DNA of 64,000 nt from Streptomyces sp. CB00316 (GCF_001905595.1 NZ_LIXI01000001.1:558001-622000), one strand, 5' to 3'; positions 48,451 to 58,459 are shown, numbered from the stretch's first letter. The notes: a model not told the origin generated them from the letters alone. A program made the numbers and translations.

Positions 48451-48879
48451 GCACAGCACCGACGACTGTTCGCCGTGGTGGAGCTCTCCGGCTTCCCCCG
48501 CTTCCTGCCCGAGGCCGCGCCCGAGGACCGGCCCGGCCTGGAGGCGCGCTGCCATGAGGCGAGCGACCGCTGCCACGCCGAACACGTGCCCCACCGCGGC
48601 GCCGACTGGGGCCCGAAGCTGACCGGGGCCGGATTCACCGTCGAGGACGAGCGGGTCATCACGGTGAACATCAACAGCACCGGCGGCTCCCGCGGCGGGG
48701 CCGTCGGCGCCTACGCCCTCGGCAGCCTGCGCCACAGCGTGGCAGGGGCACTCGCGCCTGCGGACCTGGCCGCGCTCGACGGGCTGCTCGACACCGAAGG
48801 CCCCGGCTCGCTCCTGCGCCGCGACGACCTCGCCGTACGCACCGAACGCACCGCCTGGGCCGCCCGCCGGACCGGCTGA
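48451..48879 (+). pseudogene. C-terminal fragment of SAM-dependent methyltransferase
   Basis: Reads RLFAVVELSGFPRFLP, RPGLEARCHEASDRCHAEHVP, GADWGPKLTGAGFTVEDERV and a closing DTEGPGSLLRRDDLAVRTERT. This is the C-terminal third of a class I methyltransferase. The N-terminal SAM-binding region (GxGxG) is absent; only the last beta strands remain. A GTG at 48475 could translate 134 residues, but no ribosome binding site is seen. Probably a truncated remnant between the reductase gene and dnaG. Confidence 0.65.
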
Positions 48880-48949
48880 CCACGCGCTCCGGCCGGGGCG
48901 GAGTCCCTGCGGGCGTCGGGTTGTCGTCGCCCACCCGTAGACTTCATCC

Positions 48950-50872
48950 GTGGCTGGCAGGATCAATGACGACGACGTGAAGGCGGTACGGGACGCGGTC
49001 CCGATCGACTCCGTCGTGTCCGAATACCTCCAGCTGCGCAACGCGGGTGGCGGAAACCTCAAGGGACTCTGCCCCTTCCACGACGAGAAGTCCCCCTCCT
49101 TCCAGGTCAGTCCCGCCAAGGGCCTGTTCCACTGCTTCGGCTGCCAGGAGGGCGGCGACACCATCGCCTTCGTGATGAAGATCGACCACCTCTCCTTCTC
49201 GGAGACGGTCGAGCGCCTCGCCGCCAAGGCGGGCATCACCCTGCGGTACGAGGAGGGCGGCTACAACCCCTCCCACCAGCGCGGCGAACGCATCCGGCTG
49301 ATCGAGGCCCACCAGGCCGCCGCCGACTTCTACGTCCGCGCGCTGGAGAGCCCCGAGGCCGAGATCGGCCGGAAGTTCCTCGCCGAGCGCGGCTTCGACC
49401 AGGACGCCGCGACCCACTTCCGCGTCGGCTACAGCCCGGCCGGCTGGGACCACCTCACCCGCTATCTGCGCGGCAAGGGCTTCAGCGACAAGGAGCTGAT
49501 CACCTCCGGCCTCTCCCAGGACGGCCGCCGCGGCCCCATCGACCGCTTCCGAGGCCGGCTGATGTGGCCGATCAGCGACACCGCGGGCGAGATCGTCGGC
49601 TTCGGCGCCCGCAGGCTCCGCGACGACGACAACGGCCCGAAGTACCTGAACACCCCCGAGACCCCGATCTACAAGAAGTCCCAGGTGCTGTACGGCATCG
49701 ACCTGGCCAAGAAGGACATCGCCAAGGCCAGCCGGGCCGTCGTCGTCGAGGGCTACACCGACGTCATGGCCTGCCATCTCGCAGGGGTCACCACCGCCAT
49801 CGCCACCTGCGGCACCGCCTTCGGCAACGACCACATCAAGATCCTGCGCCGCCTCCTCATGGACAACGGCAGCGCCCGCGTGATCTTCACCTTCGACGGC
49901 GACTCGGCCGGCCAGAAGGCCGCACTGCGCGCCTTCGAGGACGACCAGAAGTTCGCCGCCGAGACGTACATCGCCATCGCCCCGGACAACATGGACCCGT
50001 GCGACCTGCGGCTCGCCAAGGGCGATGACGCCGTACGCGACCTGGTCGAGCCGCGCACCCCGCTCTTCGAGTTCGCGCTGCGCCAGATCGTCGGCCGGTA
50101 CGACCTGGAGACCCCGGCGGGCCGGGCGTCCGCGCTCGACGAGGCCGCCGCCGTCGTCGCCAAGATCAAGACCAGCAGTGTGCAGCGTGAGGTGGCCGTC
50201 CAGCTCGCCGGGCTCGTCGGCATCCTCGACCAGGAGTTCGTCGTCCACCGCGTCGCCCAGCTCGCCCGCTGGGCCCGTGACAAGGGCGGCGACTCACGCG
50301 GCGGCCGCGGGCCGGGCGGCCCCCAGGACCGGCGCGGCGGCGCACCCCAGCAGGCCGTCCAGGCCCCCGCCGCCCCCTCCGGCCCCGCGCTCAACCTCCG
50401 CAGCCCCGCCCACCGCACCGAGCGCGAGCTGCTCAAGCTCGCCCTCCAGAAGCCCGCCCTGGTCTCCCCGGCCTTCGACGCGTACGGCGCGGACGAGTTC
50501 ACCGCCCCGCCCTACGCGGCCGTGCGCCAGTGCATCGCGGAGGCGGGCGGCGCCGAGCGGGGCCTCGGCGACGACCGCGAGTATCTGGTCGCCGTCATGG
50601 ACGCGGCCCCCGACAACACCGTGCGCTCCCTCGTCACCGAGCTGGCCGTCGAGGTCTTCATGGGCAGGACGATCGACGAGACGTACGCCGGTATGCAGCT
50701 GGTCCACGTCCGGCTGCGCGCCGTCGACCGCCGCATCAACGAGGTGCAGGGCAGCCTCGCCCGCCTCGGCAGCAACGTGGCACCCCACGACCTCGCGGCC
50801 GCGCAGAACGAGGTCTGGGTGCTCCAGCAGTACGCGCAGTCCCTGCGGGCGAAGGGCGCCGACGCGCTCTGA
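48950..50872 (+). CDS. dnaG: DNA primase
   Basis: A 640-residue DnaG. The N-terminal CHC2 zinc finger reads GLCPFHDEKSPSFQVSPAKG and LFHCFGCQEGGDTIAF, and the TOPRIM catalytic region has VVVEGYTDVMACH with its glutamate and VIFTFDGDSAGQKAALRAF with DxD. A Gly/Pro/Gln-rich linker (about 445-485) leads to the C-terminal helicase-binding domain. GTG at 48950 after a short leader. Primes Okazaki fragments. Confidence 0.97.
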   Translation: MAGRINDDDVKAVRDAVPIDSVVSEYLQLRNAGGGNLKGLCPFHDEKSPSFQVSPAKGLFHCFGCQEGGDTIAFVMKIDHLSFSETVERLAAKAGITLRYEEGGYNPSHQRGERIRLIEAHQAAADFYVRALESPEAEIGRKFLAERGFDQDAATHFRVGYSPAGWDHLTRYLRGKGFSDKELITSGLSQDGRRGPIDRFRGRLMWPISDTAGEIVGFGARRLRDDDNGPKYLNTPETPIYKKSQVLYGIDLAKKDIAKASRAVVVEGYTDVMACHLAGVTTAIATCGTAFGNDHIKILRRLLMDNGSARVIFTFDGDSAGQKAALRAFEDDQKFAAETYIAIAPDNMDPCDLRLAKGDDAVRDLVEPRTPLFEFALRQIVGRYDLETPAGRASALDEAAAVVAKIKTSSVQREVAVQLAGLVGILDQEFVVHRVAQLARWARDKGGDSRGGRGPGGPQDRRGGAPQQAVQAPAAPSGPALNLRSPAHRTERELLKLALQKPALVSPAFDAYGADEFTAPPYAAVRQCIAEAGGAERGLGDDREYLVAVMDAAPDNTVRSLVTELAVEVFMGRTIDETYAGMQLVHVRLRAVDRRINEVQGSLARLGSNVAPHDLAAAQNEVWVLQQYAQSLRAKGADAL

Positions 50873-51019
50873 GCGCGTACCAGGACCGTCGGGAGCAGTA
50901 ACCGGCGGTGACCGACCGGAATCAGAAAGTCCCCGCACGCCCCTCGTGGCAACCCTGTGCCGTGCCCCACACTGGGGCTGCCAGAGTCATCCGGCAGCGA
51001 TCACCTGGAGGTCGCCCCC

Positions 51020-52135
51020 GTGCAGATCCGGACCGTGTCGACCACGACCGAGCACATGTCGGCGATTCCCGTGCAGAACCGGGCCGTCCACCACCCGGAG
51101 AACTCCCCGGAGAACCCGCCGGAGAGGGCGGCCCGCCCGCCCGCGAGCGCACCCGAGGCCGTCATGGAGGAAGCGGAGCACGCCCCCGAACCCCGCGAGG
51201 CGCGGAGCCGGACGGACAGCGGCGGCCCCACCTCCGACCTCTTCCGGCAGTACCTGCGGGAGATCGGCCGCATCCCGCTGCTCAGCGCCGCCGACGAGGT
51301 CGAGCTGGCCCGCCGCGTGGAGGCCGGACTCTTCGCCGAGGAGCGCCTCGCGAACACCCCGGACCTGGACTCCCGGCTCGCCGGCGACCTGGACCGGCTC
51401 GTGGTCATGGGCCGCACGGCCAAGCGCCGGCTCATCGAGGCCAACCTCCGCCTGGTCGTCTCCGTCGCCAAGCGGTACGTGGGCCGGGGCCTGACCATGC
51501 TCGACCTGGTCCAGGAGGGGAACCTCGGCCTGATCCGGGCGGTGGAGAAGTTCGACTACGCCCGGGGCTACAAGTTCTCGACGTACGCGACCTGGTGGAT
51601 CCGCCAGGCCATGTCCCGCGCGCTGGCCGACCAGGCCCGCACCATCCGCGTCCCCGTCCACGTCGTGGAGCTGATCAACCGCGTGGTCCGCGTCCAGCGC
51701 CGGATGCTCCAGGAACGCGGCTACGAGCCGACCGCCGAAGAGGTCGCCGCCCAGCTCGACCTGACCCCGGAGCGGGTCACCGAGGTCCTGCGCCTGGCCC
51801 AGGAGCCGGTCTCCCTCCACGCTCCCGTCGGCGAGGAGGACGACGTCTCCTTCGGCGACCTCATCGAGGACGGCGACGCCGCCTCACCGGTCGAGTCCGC
51901 CGCCTTCCTCCTCCTGCGCCAACACCTGGAGGCGGTCCTCACCACCCTCGGCGAGCGCGAACGCAAGGTCGTCCAGCTCCGCTACGGCCTGGACGACGGG
52001 CGGCCCCGCACCCTGGAGGAGATCGGCCGGATCTTCGGCGTGACGCGCGAACGCATCCGCCAGATCGAGTCCAAAACCCTCAGCAGGCTGCGGGACCACG
52101 CCTTCGCCGACCAGCTCCGCGGCTACCTGGACTGA
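51020..52135 (+). CDS. hrdA: Sigma-70 group 1/2 factor, HrdA-like
   Basis: A 371-residue sigma-70-family factor. The first 70 residues are Pro/Glu-rich and lack a long region 1.1. Region 1.2 ([19 protein letters not shown]), region 2 ([60 protein letters not shown]), region 3 and region 4 ([35 protein letters not shown]) are all intact. Position just after dnaG matches HrdA of Streptomyces, a non-essential principal-type factor. GTG at 51020 follows GGAGG (51006-51010). Confidence 0.9.
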   Translation: MQIRTVSTTTEHMSAIPVQNRAVHHPENSPENPPERAARPPASAPEAVMEEAEHAPEPREARSRTDSGGPTSDLFRQYLREIGRIPLLSAADEVELARRVEAGLFAEERLANTPDLDSRLAGDLDRLVVMGRTAKRRLIEANLRLVVSVAKRYVGRGLTMLDLVQEGNLGLIRAVEKFDYARGYKFSTYATWWIRQAMSRALADQARTIRVPVHVVELINRVVRVQRRMLQERGYEPTAEEVAAQLDLTPERVTEVLRLAQEPVSLHAPVGEEDDVSFGDLIEDGDAASPVESAAFLLLRQHLEAVLTTLGERERKVVQLRYGLDDGRPRTLEEIGRIFGVTRERIRQIESKTLSRLRDHAFADQLRGYLD

Positions 52136-52156
52136 TCCCGGGCCGGCACCCCGGCC

Positions 52157-54085
52157 TCAGTCCACCTCCGCCACCGCCTCCGCGAACTGGGCGGCGTACA
52201 ACCGGGCATACGCGCCCCCGGTCGCCAACAGCTCGTCATGCGTGCCCTGTTCCACGATCGACCCGCTCTCCATCACGAGGATCACGTCAGCGTCCCGGAT
52301 GGTCGAGAGCCGGTGCGCGATCACGAACGACGTACGCCCATGGGCCAGCCGCGCCATCGCCTTCTGGATCAGCACCTCGGTCCGGGTGTCCACCGAACTG
52401 GTCGCCTCGTCCAGGACCAGGATCACCGGGTCGGAGAGGAACGCCCGCGCGATGGTGATCAGCTGTTTCTCGCCCGCGCTGACCCCGGACCCCTCGTCGT
52501 CGATCACCGAGTCGTACCCGTCGGGCAGCGTCCGGATGAACCGGTCCGCGTGCGCCGCCCGGGCCGCCTCCTCGATCTCTTCCCGGCTGACCTCGCGCGC
52601 AGCGCCGTACGCGATGTTCTCCGCTATGGAACCGCCGAACAGCCAGGTGTCCTGGAGCACCATGCCGATCCGCGACCGCAGATCGTCCCGGCTCATCCGC
52701 GCCGCGTCGACCCCGTCGAGCGCTATCCGCCCGCCGGTCACCTCGTAGAACCGCATCAGCAGATTGACCAGCGTGGTCTTGCCCGCCCCCGTCGGACCGA
52801 CGATCGCGACCGTCTGCCCCGGCTCCACGCTCAGCGACAGATCCTCGATGAGCGGCTTCTCCGGGTCGTAGCGGAAGGACACCTTCTCCAGCGAGACCCG
52901 CCCCAGCAGCTCCTTCGGACGCTCACCGTCCGCCGGGTCCGCGCCCTGCTCCTCCGCGTCCAGCAGCTCGAAGACCCGCTCGGCCGACGCGATGCCGGAC
53001 TGCACCAGGTTGGCCATCGAGGCGACCTGCGTCAGCGGCATCGAGAACTGCCGGGAGTACTGGATGAAGGCCTGGACGTCACCGATCGACAGGGTGCCCG
53101 AGGCGACCCGCAGACCGCCGACGACGGCCACCAGCACGTAGTTCAGGTTGGAGATGAACATCATCAGCGGCTGCATGATCCCGCTGGCGAACTGCGCCTT
53201 GAACCCGGCCTCGTACAGCGCGTCGTTCTGCTCGGCGAAGTCCCTCGCGGACTCCTCCTGCCGCCCGAAGACCTTCACCAGGTTGTGCCCGGTGTACATC
53301 TCCTCGACATGGGCGTTGAGCTTCCCCGTCACCCGCCACTGCCGCACGAACTGCGGCTGCGACAGCTTGCCGACCCGCGTCGCCACGACCACCGAGAGCG
53401 GGATCGTCACCAGCGCGACCAGGGCCAGCAGCGGCGAGATCCAGACCATCATGATCAGTACGCCGACGATCGTCAGAACTGAGTTGATGAGCTGGCCCAT
53501 CGTCTGCTGGAGCGTCTGCGAGATGTTGTCGATGTCGTTGGTCGCCCGGCTCAGCACCTCACCGCGCTTGGCCCGGTCGAAGTACGACAGCGGCAGCCGC
53601 GCCAGCTTCGTCTGGAGGTCCTCCCGCAGCTGGAAGACGATCCGGTTGATCACCCGGATCGACAGCCGCGTGGCGACCAGCATCAGCGCCCCGGCGGCCA
53701 CATAGATCACCAGCACAGCCAGCAAGACACCGCCCACCGCACCGAAGTCGATGCCCTGCCCCGGAGTGAAGTCCACCCCCGAGAGCATGTCGGCCATCGA
53801 GCCGCTGCCCTCCTGGCGCAGCCCCTCGATCACCTCGGCCTTCGTCGTGCCCACCCGCATCTGTCGGCCGACCACCCCGGCGAATATCAGGTCGGTCGCC
53901 TTCCCGAGGATCTTCGGCCCGGCCACCGACAGCGCCACGCTGGCCGTCACCGCGCCCAGCATCAGATACAGCGAGGCCTTCTCCCGGCCGAACCGTCTCA
54001 GCAGCCGCTTGCTCGACCCCTTGAAATCCATCGATCGCTCGGTGGGCGCGCCCCCGGCCATCATCCGTCCGCCCGGACCGGCCAT
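52157..54085 (-). CDS. Heterodimeric ABC exporter subunit B
   Basis: A 642-residue half-transporter with a six-helix membrane domain (about 50-345) fused to a nucleotide-binding domain. The ATPase has Walker A IVGPTGAGKTTL, an unusual signature VSAGEKQLITIARAF, Walker B VILVLDEATSSVD with catalytic Glu and switch His IAHRLSTIRDAD. It is coupled to subunit A by a TGATG overlap and probably forms a heterodimer with it. The substrate (drug or lipid) is unknown. The start is the ATG at 54085 or the adjacent GTG (54088). Confidence 0.88.
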   Translation of the reverse strand: MAGPGGRMMAGGAPTERSMDFKGSSKRLLRRFGREKASLYLMLGAVTASVALSVAGPKILGKATDLIFAGVVGRQMRVGTTKAEVIEGLRQEGSGSMADMLSGVDFTPGQGIDFGAVGGVLLAVLVIYVAAGALMLVATRLSIRVINRIVFQLREDLQTKLARLPLSYFDRAKRGEVLSRATNDIDNISQTLQQTMGQLINSVLTIVGVLIMMVWISPLLALVALVTIPLSVVVATRVGKLSQPQFVRQWRVTGKLNAHVEEMYTGHNLVKVFGRQEESARDFAEQNDALYEAGFKAQFASGIMQPLMMFISNLNYVLVAVVGGLRVASGTLSIGDVQAFIQYSRQFSMPLTQVASMANLVQSGIASAERVFELLDAEEQGADPADGERPKELLGRVSLEKVSFRYDPEKPLIEDLSLSVEPGQTVAIVGPTGAGKTTLVNLLMRFYEVTGGRIALDGVDAARMSRDDLRSRIGMVLQDTWLFGGSIAENIAYGAAREVSREEIEEAARAAHADRFIRTLPDGYDSVIDDEGSGVSAGEKQLITIARAFLSDPVILVLDEATSSVDTRTEVLIQKAMARLAHGRTSFVIAHRLSTIRDADVILVMESGSIVEQGTHDELLATGGAYARLYAAQFAEAVAEVD

Positions 54086-55818
54086 CACGCGGCCTCCGCT
54101 TCCGTCAGCTGGGAGAGCACGATCTCCCGGTACGTTTCATTGCCTTCCATCAGCTCGTGATGACTGCCGCTGCCCACGACCCGCCCCTCGTCCAGCACCA
54201 GGATCCGGTCGGCGTCGCGGATCGTGGAGACGCGCTGCGCCACGATCACCACGGTCACCCCGGCCGTCTCGCGGGCCAGCGCCGCCCGCAGAGCGGCGTC
54301 GGTCGCGTAGTCCAGCGCCGAGAACGAGTCGTCGAAGAGATAGATCTCCGGCCGCTGCACCAGCGTCCGGGCGATGGCGAGCCGCTGCCGCTGACCGCCC
54401 GACACATTGGTGCCGCCCTGCGCGATCGGCGCGTCGAGACCGTGCTCGAGCCCCTCCACGAACCCCTTGGCCTGCGCCACCTCCAGCGCGTGCCAGAGTT
54501 CCTCGTCGGTGGCGTCGGGATTCCCGTACCGCAGGTTCGTCGCGACCGTCCCCGAGAAGAGGTACGGCTTCTGCGGCACCAGGCTCACCGTCTTCGCCAG
54601 CAGCACCGGATCGAGCGTCCGCACGTCCTCGCCGTCGACCAGCACCTCGCCGTCCGTCACATCGAACAGCCGGGGTACGAGACCGAGCAGCGTGGACTTC
54701 CCGCTGCCGGTCGACCCGATGATCGCGGTGGTCTCCCCGGGTCTCGCCACCAGATCCACCGCCCGCAGCACCGGCTCCTCGGCACCCGGGTAACGGAACT
54801 CCGCGCCGCGCACTTCCAGATGCCCGTGCCGCCGCAGCCCGGTGACGGGGGAGACGGGCGGAACCACACTGGAATCGGTGTCCAGCACCTCCGCGATGCG
54901 CTCGGCGCACACCTCGGCGCGCGGCACCATCATGAACATGAAGGTGGCCATCATCACGGCCATCACGATCTGCATCAGATAGGCGAGGAACGCGGTCAGC
55001 GCACCGATCTGCATCCCGCCGCTGTCGATGCGGTGCGCGCCGAACCACACCACCGCGACGGACGACAGGTTGACCACCGTCATCACGGTCGGGAACATCA
55101 GCGCCATCAGCCGCCCGGTCGCCACCGACACGTCGGTCAGCTCGGTGTTGGCCCCCCGGAAGCGCTTCTCCTCGTACCCGTCGCGCACGAACGCCCGGAT
55201 CACCCGGTTGCCGGTGATCTGCTCGCGCAGCACCCGGTTCACGGTGTCCAGCCGCTCCTGCATCGTCCGGAACAGCGGCCGCATCCTCCTCACGATGAGG
55301 GTCACCGAGACGCCGAGCACCGGAACCACCGCCAGCAGCACCGCCGACAGCGGCACGTCCTGCCCGAGAGCCATGATGATGCCGCCGACACACATGATCG
55401 GCGCCGACACCATGAGCGTGAACGCCATCAGCACCAGCATCTGGACCTGCTGGACGTCGTTGGTGGTCCGGGTGATCAGCGAGGGCGCCCCGAAGCGCCC
55501 GAGCTCCCGGGCCGAGAACGACTGCACCCGGTCGAAGACGGCTCCCCGCACGTCCCGGCCCAGTGCCGAAGCGGTCCGGGCCCCGTAGAAGACGGCGCCC
55601 ACGTTGCAGAGCACCTGGAGAACGCTGACGGCGATCATGAGACCGCCGAACTCCAGGATGTGGCCGGTATCGCCCTTGACGACACCGTTGTCAATGATGT
55701 CCGCGTTCAGGCTGGGCAGATACAGCGTGGCGCAGGTCTGGAGCAGCTGGAGGAGGACCAGCAGCGCGATGGGTTTCTTGTACGGGCCCAGGTGGGCCCG
55801 CAGGAGTTTTATGAGCAC
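54085..55818 (-). CDS. Heterodimeric ABC exporter subunit A (degenerate ATP site)
   Basis: A 577-residue half-transporter with a six-helix membrane domain (starting LLVLLQLLQTCATLYLPSLN) and a nucleotide-binding domain. Walker A IIGSTGSGKSTLL and signature VSGGQRQRLAIARTL are intact, but Walker B reads YLFDDSFSALD, with Asp instead of catalytic Glu, and the switch His is replaced (IVAQRVSTIRD). One ATP site is thus degenerate, as in LmrC/BmrC-type heterodimers. First gene of a two-gene operon. Confidence 0.9.
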   Translation of the reverse strand: MLIKLLRAHLGPYKKPIALLVLLQLLQTCATLYLPSLNADIIDNGVVKGDTGHILEFGGLMIAVSVLQVLCNVGAVFYGARTASALGRDVRGAVFDRVQSFSARELGRFGAPSLITRTTNDVQQVQMLVLMAFTLMVSAPIMCVGGIIMALGQDVPLSAVLLAVVPVLGVSVTLIVRRMRPLFRTMQERLDTVNRVLREQITGNRVIRAFVRDGYEEKRFRGANTELTDVSVATGRLMALMFPTVMTVVNLSSVAVVWFGAHRIDSGGMQIGALTAFLAYLMQIVMAVMMATFMFMMVPRAEVCAERIAEVLDTDSSVVPPVSPVTGLRRHGHLEVRGAEFRYPGAEEPVLRAVDLVARPGETTAIIGSTGSGKSTLLGLVPRLFDVTDGEVLVDGEDVRTLDPVLLAKTVSLVPQKPYLFSGTVATNLRYGNPDATDEELWHALEVAQAKGFVEGLEHGLDAPIAQGGTNVSGGQRQRLAIARTLVQRPEIYLFDDSFSALDYATDAALRAALARETAGVTVVIVAQRVSTIRDADRILVLDEGRVVGSGSHHELMEGNETYREIVLSQLTEAEAA

Positions 55819-55984
55819 GCGTGTCTCTCGGAGTCGGCGGAGGGCAGAGGCCGACCCAGTTTCGCGTGCGCCGTACCCGGAGGGCGAGCCGTTTTCCCCG
55901 AACTCCGGTCAAGGCCGGAGCGCGCGCACGGGTGGACGCGCGTTCCACCGCCCCGGAGGGGCAGACAGGGACGGGCCGATCCTC

Positions 55985-57430
55985 CTACTGACCCCGGCCG
56001 AAGGCCCCGGGGTGGATCTGGTCCCGTGTCGCCCCGTACTGCTGGCGCACCGCCCGCCCGACCGCGAGCTCCTCGCCCGGCTCCAGCACCTGTGCGGCCG
56101 CGCCCTGCCAGGCGGGGGGAGTGCGCGGGTCGAGGGTGCCCTGCGAGACCCCCAACGCCCACGCCGCCTGCCGGGCCGCACCGAGCGCGGCGTACTGTGC
56201 GGGCTGCGGTACGACGACCTGCGTGCCGAACACCGCTGGAGCCAGCGCCTGTACGGCGGGCAGCTCGGCGGCCGCGCCCAGCAGGAACACGCGTCGCACC
56301 TCCACCCCCCGCCCGCGAAGGACGTCCAGGGCGTCGGCCAGCGAGCAGAGCATTCCCTCGAACGCGGCCCGCGCCAGGTGCTCCGGCTTCATCGACTCGC
56401 GCCGCAGCCCGCTGAGGGTGCCGGCCGTGTGCGGGAGCTGCGGGGTGCGCTCGCCTTCCAAGTACGGCAGCAGCACCAGCCCGGACGCTCCCGGCGTGGA
56501 CTTCAGGGCCGACGCCGACAACTCCTCCAGCCCGTCCAGGCCGAGCATCTCGGTGGTCCCGCGCAACGCCCGTACGGCATTGGAAACATGAACCACCGGC
56601 AGGTGCATCCCGGTGGCGTCGGCGAAGGAGGTGATCATCCCGTGCGGGTCGGCGAGCGCCTCGTGGTGCACCGCCATCACGGACCCGGAGGCCCCCAGCG
56701 ACACCACCGCGTCGCCCACCGCGACCCCGAGCCCGAAGGCGGCGGCCATGGTCTCGCCGGTCCCCGCGGAGATCAGGAGCCCCTCGGGCGTGGTCCCGGC
56801 GGAGTCGGCGGGCCCGAGCACCTCGGGCAGCGCGGCGGGGTGCCCGAGCGCAAGCTCCACCAGGTCGGGCCGGTAGGCGGCGGACCCGGCCGACCAGTAA
56901 CCGGTACCCGAGGCGGCGCCCCGGTCCGTGGTCCGCCGGGCGGGCCGGCCCAGCAACTGCCAAACGAGCCAGTCGTGCGGCTGCATCACGGCGGCCACCC
57001 GCTGCGCGTTCTCCGGCTCGGTCCGCGCCAGCCACCGCAGCTTCGCCACGGGCTGTGAGGCCTGCGGTACGGCCCCGACCGCCTCGGCCCAGGCCTGCCG
57101 GCCCCCCAGCGCGTCGACGAGATCGGCCGCGGCCACCTGCGCCCGCCGGTCGTTGCCGAGCAGCGCGGGACGCACGAGATTGCCCTGCCGGTCCAGTGGT
57201 ACGAGCCCGTGCTGCTGGGCGGAGACGCCGATGGCCTGCACACCTTCGAGCAGCCCGCCGGAGGCCGCCTCACCGAGGGAGAGCAGCCAGGCCTGCGGAT
57301 CGACCTCGGTGGCCTTGGCCTCGACCGGGTGGGCGGCGTAGCCCTCCCGGAGCACGGCGCCCGAGTCCGTGTCGCAGACGACGATGTGAGTGAAGGCGGA
57401 AGAACTGTCCAGCCCCGCGACTATGCCCAT
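55985..57430 (-). CDS. FGGY-family carbohydrate kinase (xylulokinase-like)
   Basis: A 481-residue FGGY sugar kinase: N-terminal GIVAGLDSSSAFTHIVVCD (ATP/sugar cleft), GVSAQQHGLVPLD, LWQLLGRPARRTTDRGAASGTG, then ISAGTGETMAAAFGLGVA and the C-terminal EHLARAAFEGMLCSLADAL with FLLGAAAELPAVQAL. It resembles xylulokinases (XylB), but the exact sugar is not assured and no isomerase gene is adjacent. ATG at 57430. Confidence 0.85.
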   Translation of the reverse strand: MGIVAGLDSSSAFTHIVVCDTDSGAVLREGYAAHPVEAKATEVDPQAWLLSLGEAASGGLLEGVQAIGVSAQQHGLVPLDRQGNLVRPALLGNDRRAQVAAADLVDALGGRQAWAEAVGAVPQASQPVAKLRWLARTEPENAQRVAAVMQPHDWLVWQLLGRPARRTTDRGAASGTGYWSAGSAAYRPDLVELALGHPAALPEVLGPADSAGTTPEGLLISAGTGETMAAAFGLGVAVGDAVVSLGASGSVMAVHHEALADPHGMITSFADATGMHLPVVHVSNAVRALRGTTEMLGLDGLEELSASALKSTPGASGLVLLPYLEGERTPQLPHTAGTLSGLRRESMKPEHLARAAFEGMLCSLADALDVLRGRGVEVRRVFLLGAAAELPAVQALAPAVFGTQVVVPQPAQYAALGAARQAAWALGVSQGTLDPRTPPAWQGAAAQVLEPGEELAVGRAVRQQYGATRDQIHPGAFGRGQ

Positions 57431-57501
57431 ACGCAGATTCTGCCGCACCGCGGGACTTTCCCGTAACAGCCGCCTCACGTGACGAGGCCTACGGAGGCCC
57501 G

Positions 57502-57810
57502 TCAGGTGTTGGTCGTCCCCCAGTCGTCCTCGGCGCCGCCGTTCTGGCTGCTGCGCTCCTTCAGCGACCGCACGCGCTCGGCGACGGAGGCGGGCACCTT
57601 GTCCCCGACCTTGTCGCTGACCGAGTGGTACGCCTTGCCGGCGATGTCCCGGCCGCTGTGCACGGCACTCTCGGCGGCGTTGCGCACGGCGGGGTTCTCC
57701 GTGAACTGCCGGGCCGACTTCTTCAGCTGCTCGTAACGCTCGCGCCCGGATCGCGTGCCGAGCACGTATCCGAGGGCCACTCCGGCGATGAACGTGAGCC
57801 GGTACCGCAT
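57502..57810 (-). CDS. YtxH-like membrane-associated protein
   Basis: A 102-residue protein. The N-terminal helix MRYRLTFIAGVALGYVLGTRSGRERYEQLK has the glycine-rich G-Y-x-L-G-x-R-x-G-R-E-R pattern of YtxH-like small envelope proteins. An amphipathic helical middle (ESAVHSGRDIAGKAYHSVSD) and an acidic tail follow. Function unknown. ATG at 57810 with AAGGGTGG upstream; upstream in-frame starts look artificial. Confidence 0.8.
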   Translation of the reverse strand: MRYRLTFIAGVALGYVLGTRSGRERYEQLKKSARQFTENPAVRNAAESAVHSGRDIAGKAYHSVSDKVGDKVPASVAERVRSLKERSSQNGGAEDDWGTTNT

Positions 57811-57992
57811 GGCTGCCACCCTTCCTACGCTTGGTGCGACGTGTGCAGCCCGCCTACCCGCGAGCACCCGAGATCACCCCGGGCGATACCGATTGGCGGA
57901 GCACCCCCCTGCTTGCGCTAATGTATGTGTCGCAGCGAACGCGCGCCGCCCGGCAGCCGCCAGGCAGGTACGATTTCGAAGCAACGCAGCAA

Positions 57993-58065
57993 TCCCCTGT
58001 AGCTCAATTGGCAGAGCAGCCGGCTGTTAACCGGCAGGTTACTGGTTCGAGTCCAGTCGGGGGAG
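57993..58065 (+). tRNA. tRNA-Asn (GTT)
   Basis: A 73-nt cloverleaf. Acceptor TCCCCTG/CGGGGGA, D-loop AGCTCAATTGGCAGAGC, anticodon loop CTGTTAA with anticodon GTT, and TpsiC arm with GGTTCGAGTCC. First of two tandem copies. Confidence 0.95.
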
Positions 58066-58070
58066 CGCGA

Positions 58071-58143
58071 TCCCCTGTAGCTCAATTGGCAGAGCATTCG
58101 GCTGTTAACCGGAGGGTTACTGGTTCGAGTCCAGTCGGGGGAG
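58071..58143 (+). tRNA. tRNA-Asn (GTT), second copy
   Basis: A 73-nt cloverleaf only 5 bp after the first copy, with the same anticodon GTT. It differs in the anticodon stem (TTCGG/CCGGA, with a T-G wobble) and variable loop. Confidence 0.95.
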
Positions 58144-58154
58144 CGGAACGGGAG

Positions 58155-58176
58155 AGGACCCTTCGGGGTCCTTTTT
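58155..58176 (+). terminator. Rho-independent terminator after tRNA-Asn pair
   Basis: A 7-bp stem (AGGACCC / GGGTCCT) with a TTCG tetraloop followed by TTTT, the classical intrinsic form. Confidence 0.9.
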
Positions 58177-58377
58177 CGCGTGCCCGGCCGATGCGGTTCC
58201 GGGGCGCCCGCGGGCCCCCGGAGCGACTCTTTCGGGTCTTCTTGATCTCCCCTGCAACCGGGCAGCACGCAGCGCCGTCGTCAAGATCAGGCGAAGTCGA
58301 CCATCCGAAGCGAGAGATCGTATGACCGGCTATGCTGCGGCAGACGGTGCGCACACTTGTACGCGCCACGCCGAGAC

Positions 58378-58451
58378 GGGGCGGTAGCTCAGCCGGTTAG
58401 AGCAGCGGACTCATAATCCGTCGGCCGTGGGTTCGAGTCCCACCCGCCCCA
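58378..58451 (+). tRNA. tRNA with anticodon CAT (Ile2 or elongator Met)
   Basis: A 74-nt cloverleaf. Acceptor GGGGCGG/CCGCCCC, D-arm AGCTCAGCCGGTTAGAGC, anticodon loop CTCATAA and TpsiC arm GGTTCGAGTCC. CAT can be elongator Met or, after lysidine modification, Ile for AUA; sequence alone does not settle this. The 3' CCA is not encoded (ACC). It borders the accessory region. Confidence 0.9.
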
Positions 58452-58459
58452 CCGAGCGT

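Noticed and set aside
58071..58143. The tandem tRNA-Asn copy as a possible attachment-site duplication
   Set aside because: It is a complete tRNA with its own sequence differences, only 5 bp from the first copy, so it is a normal gene duplication.
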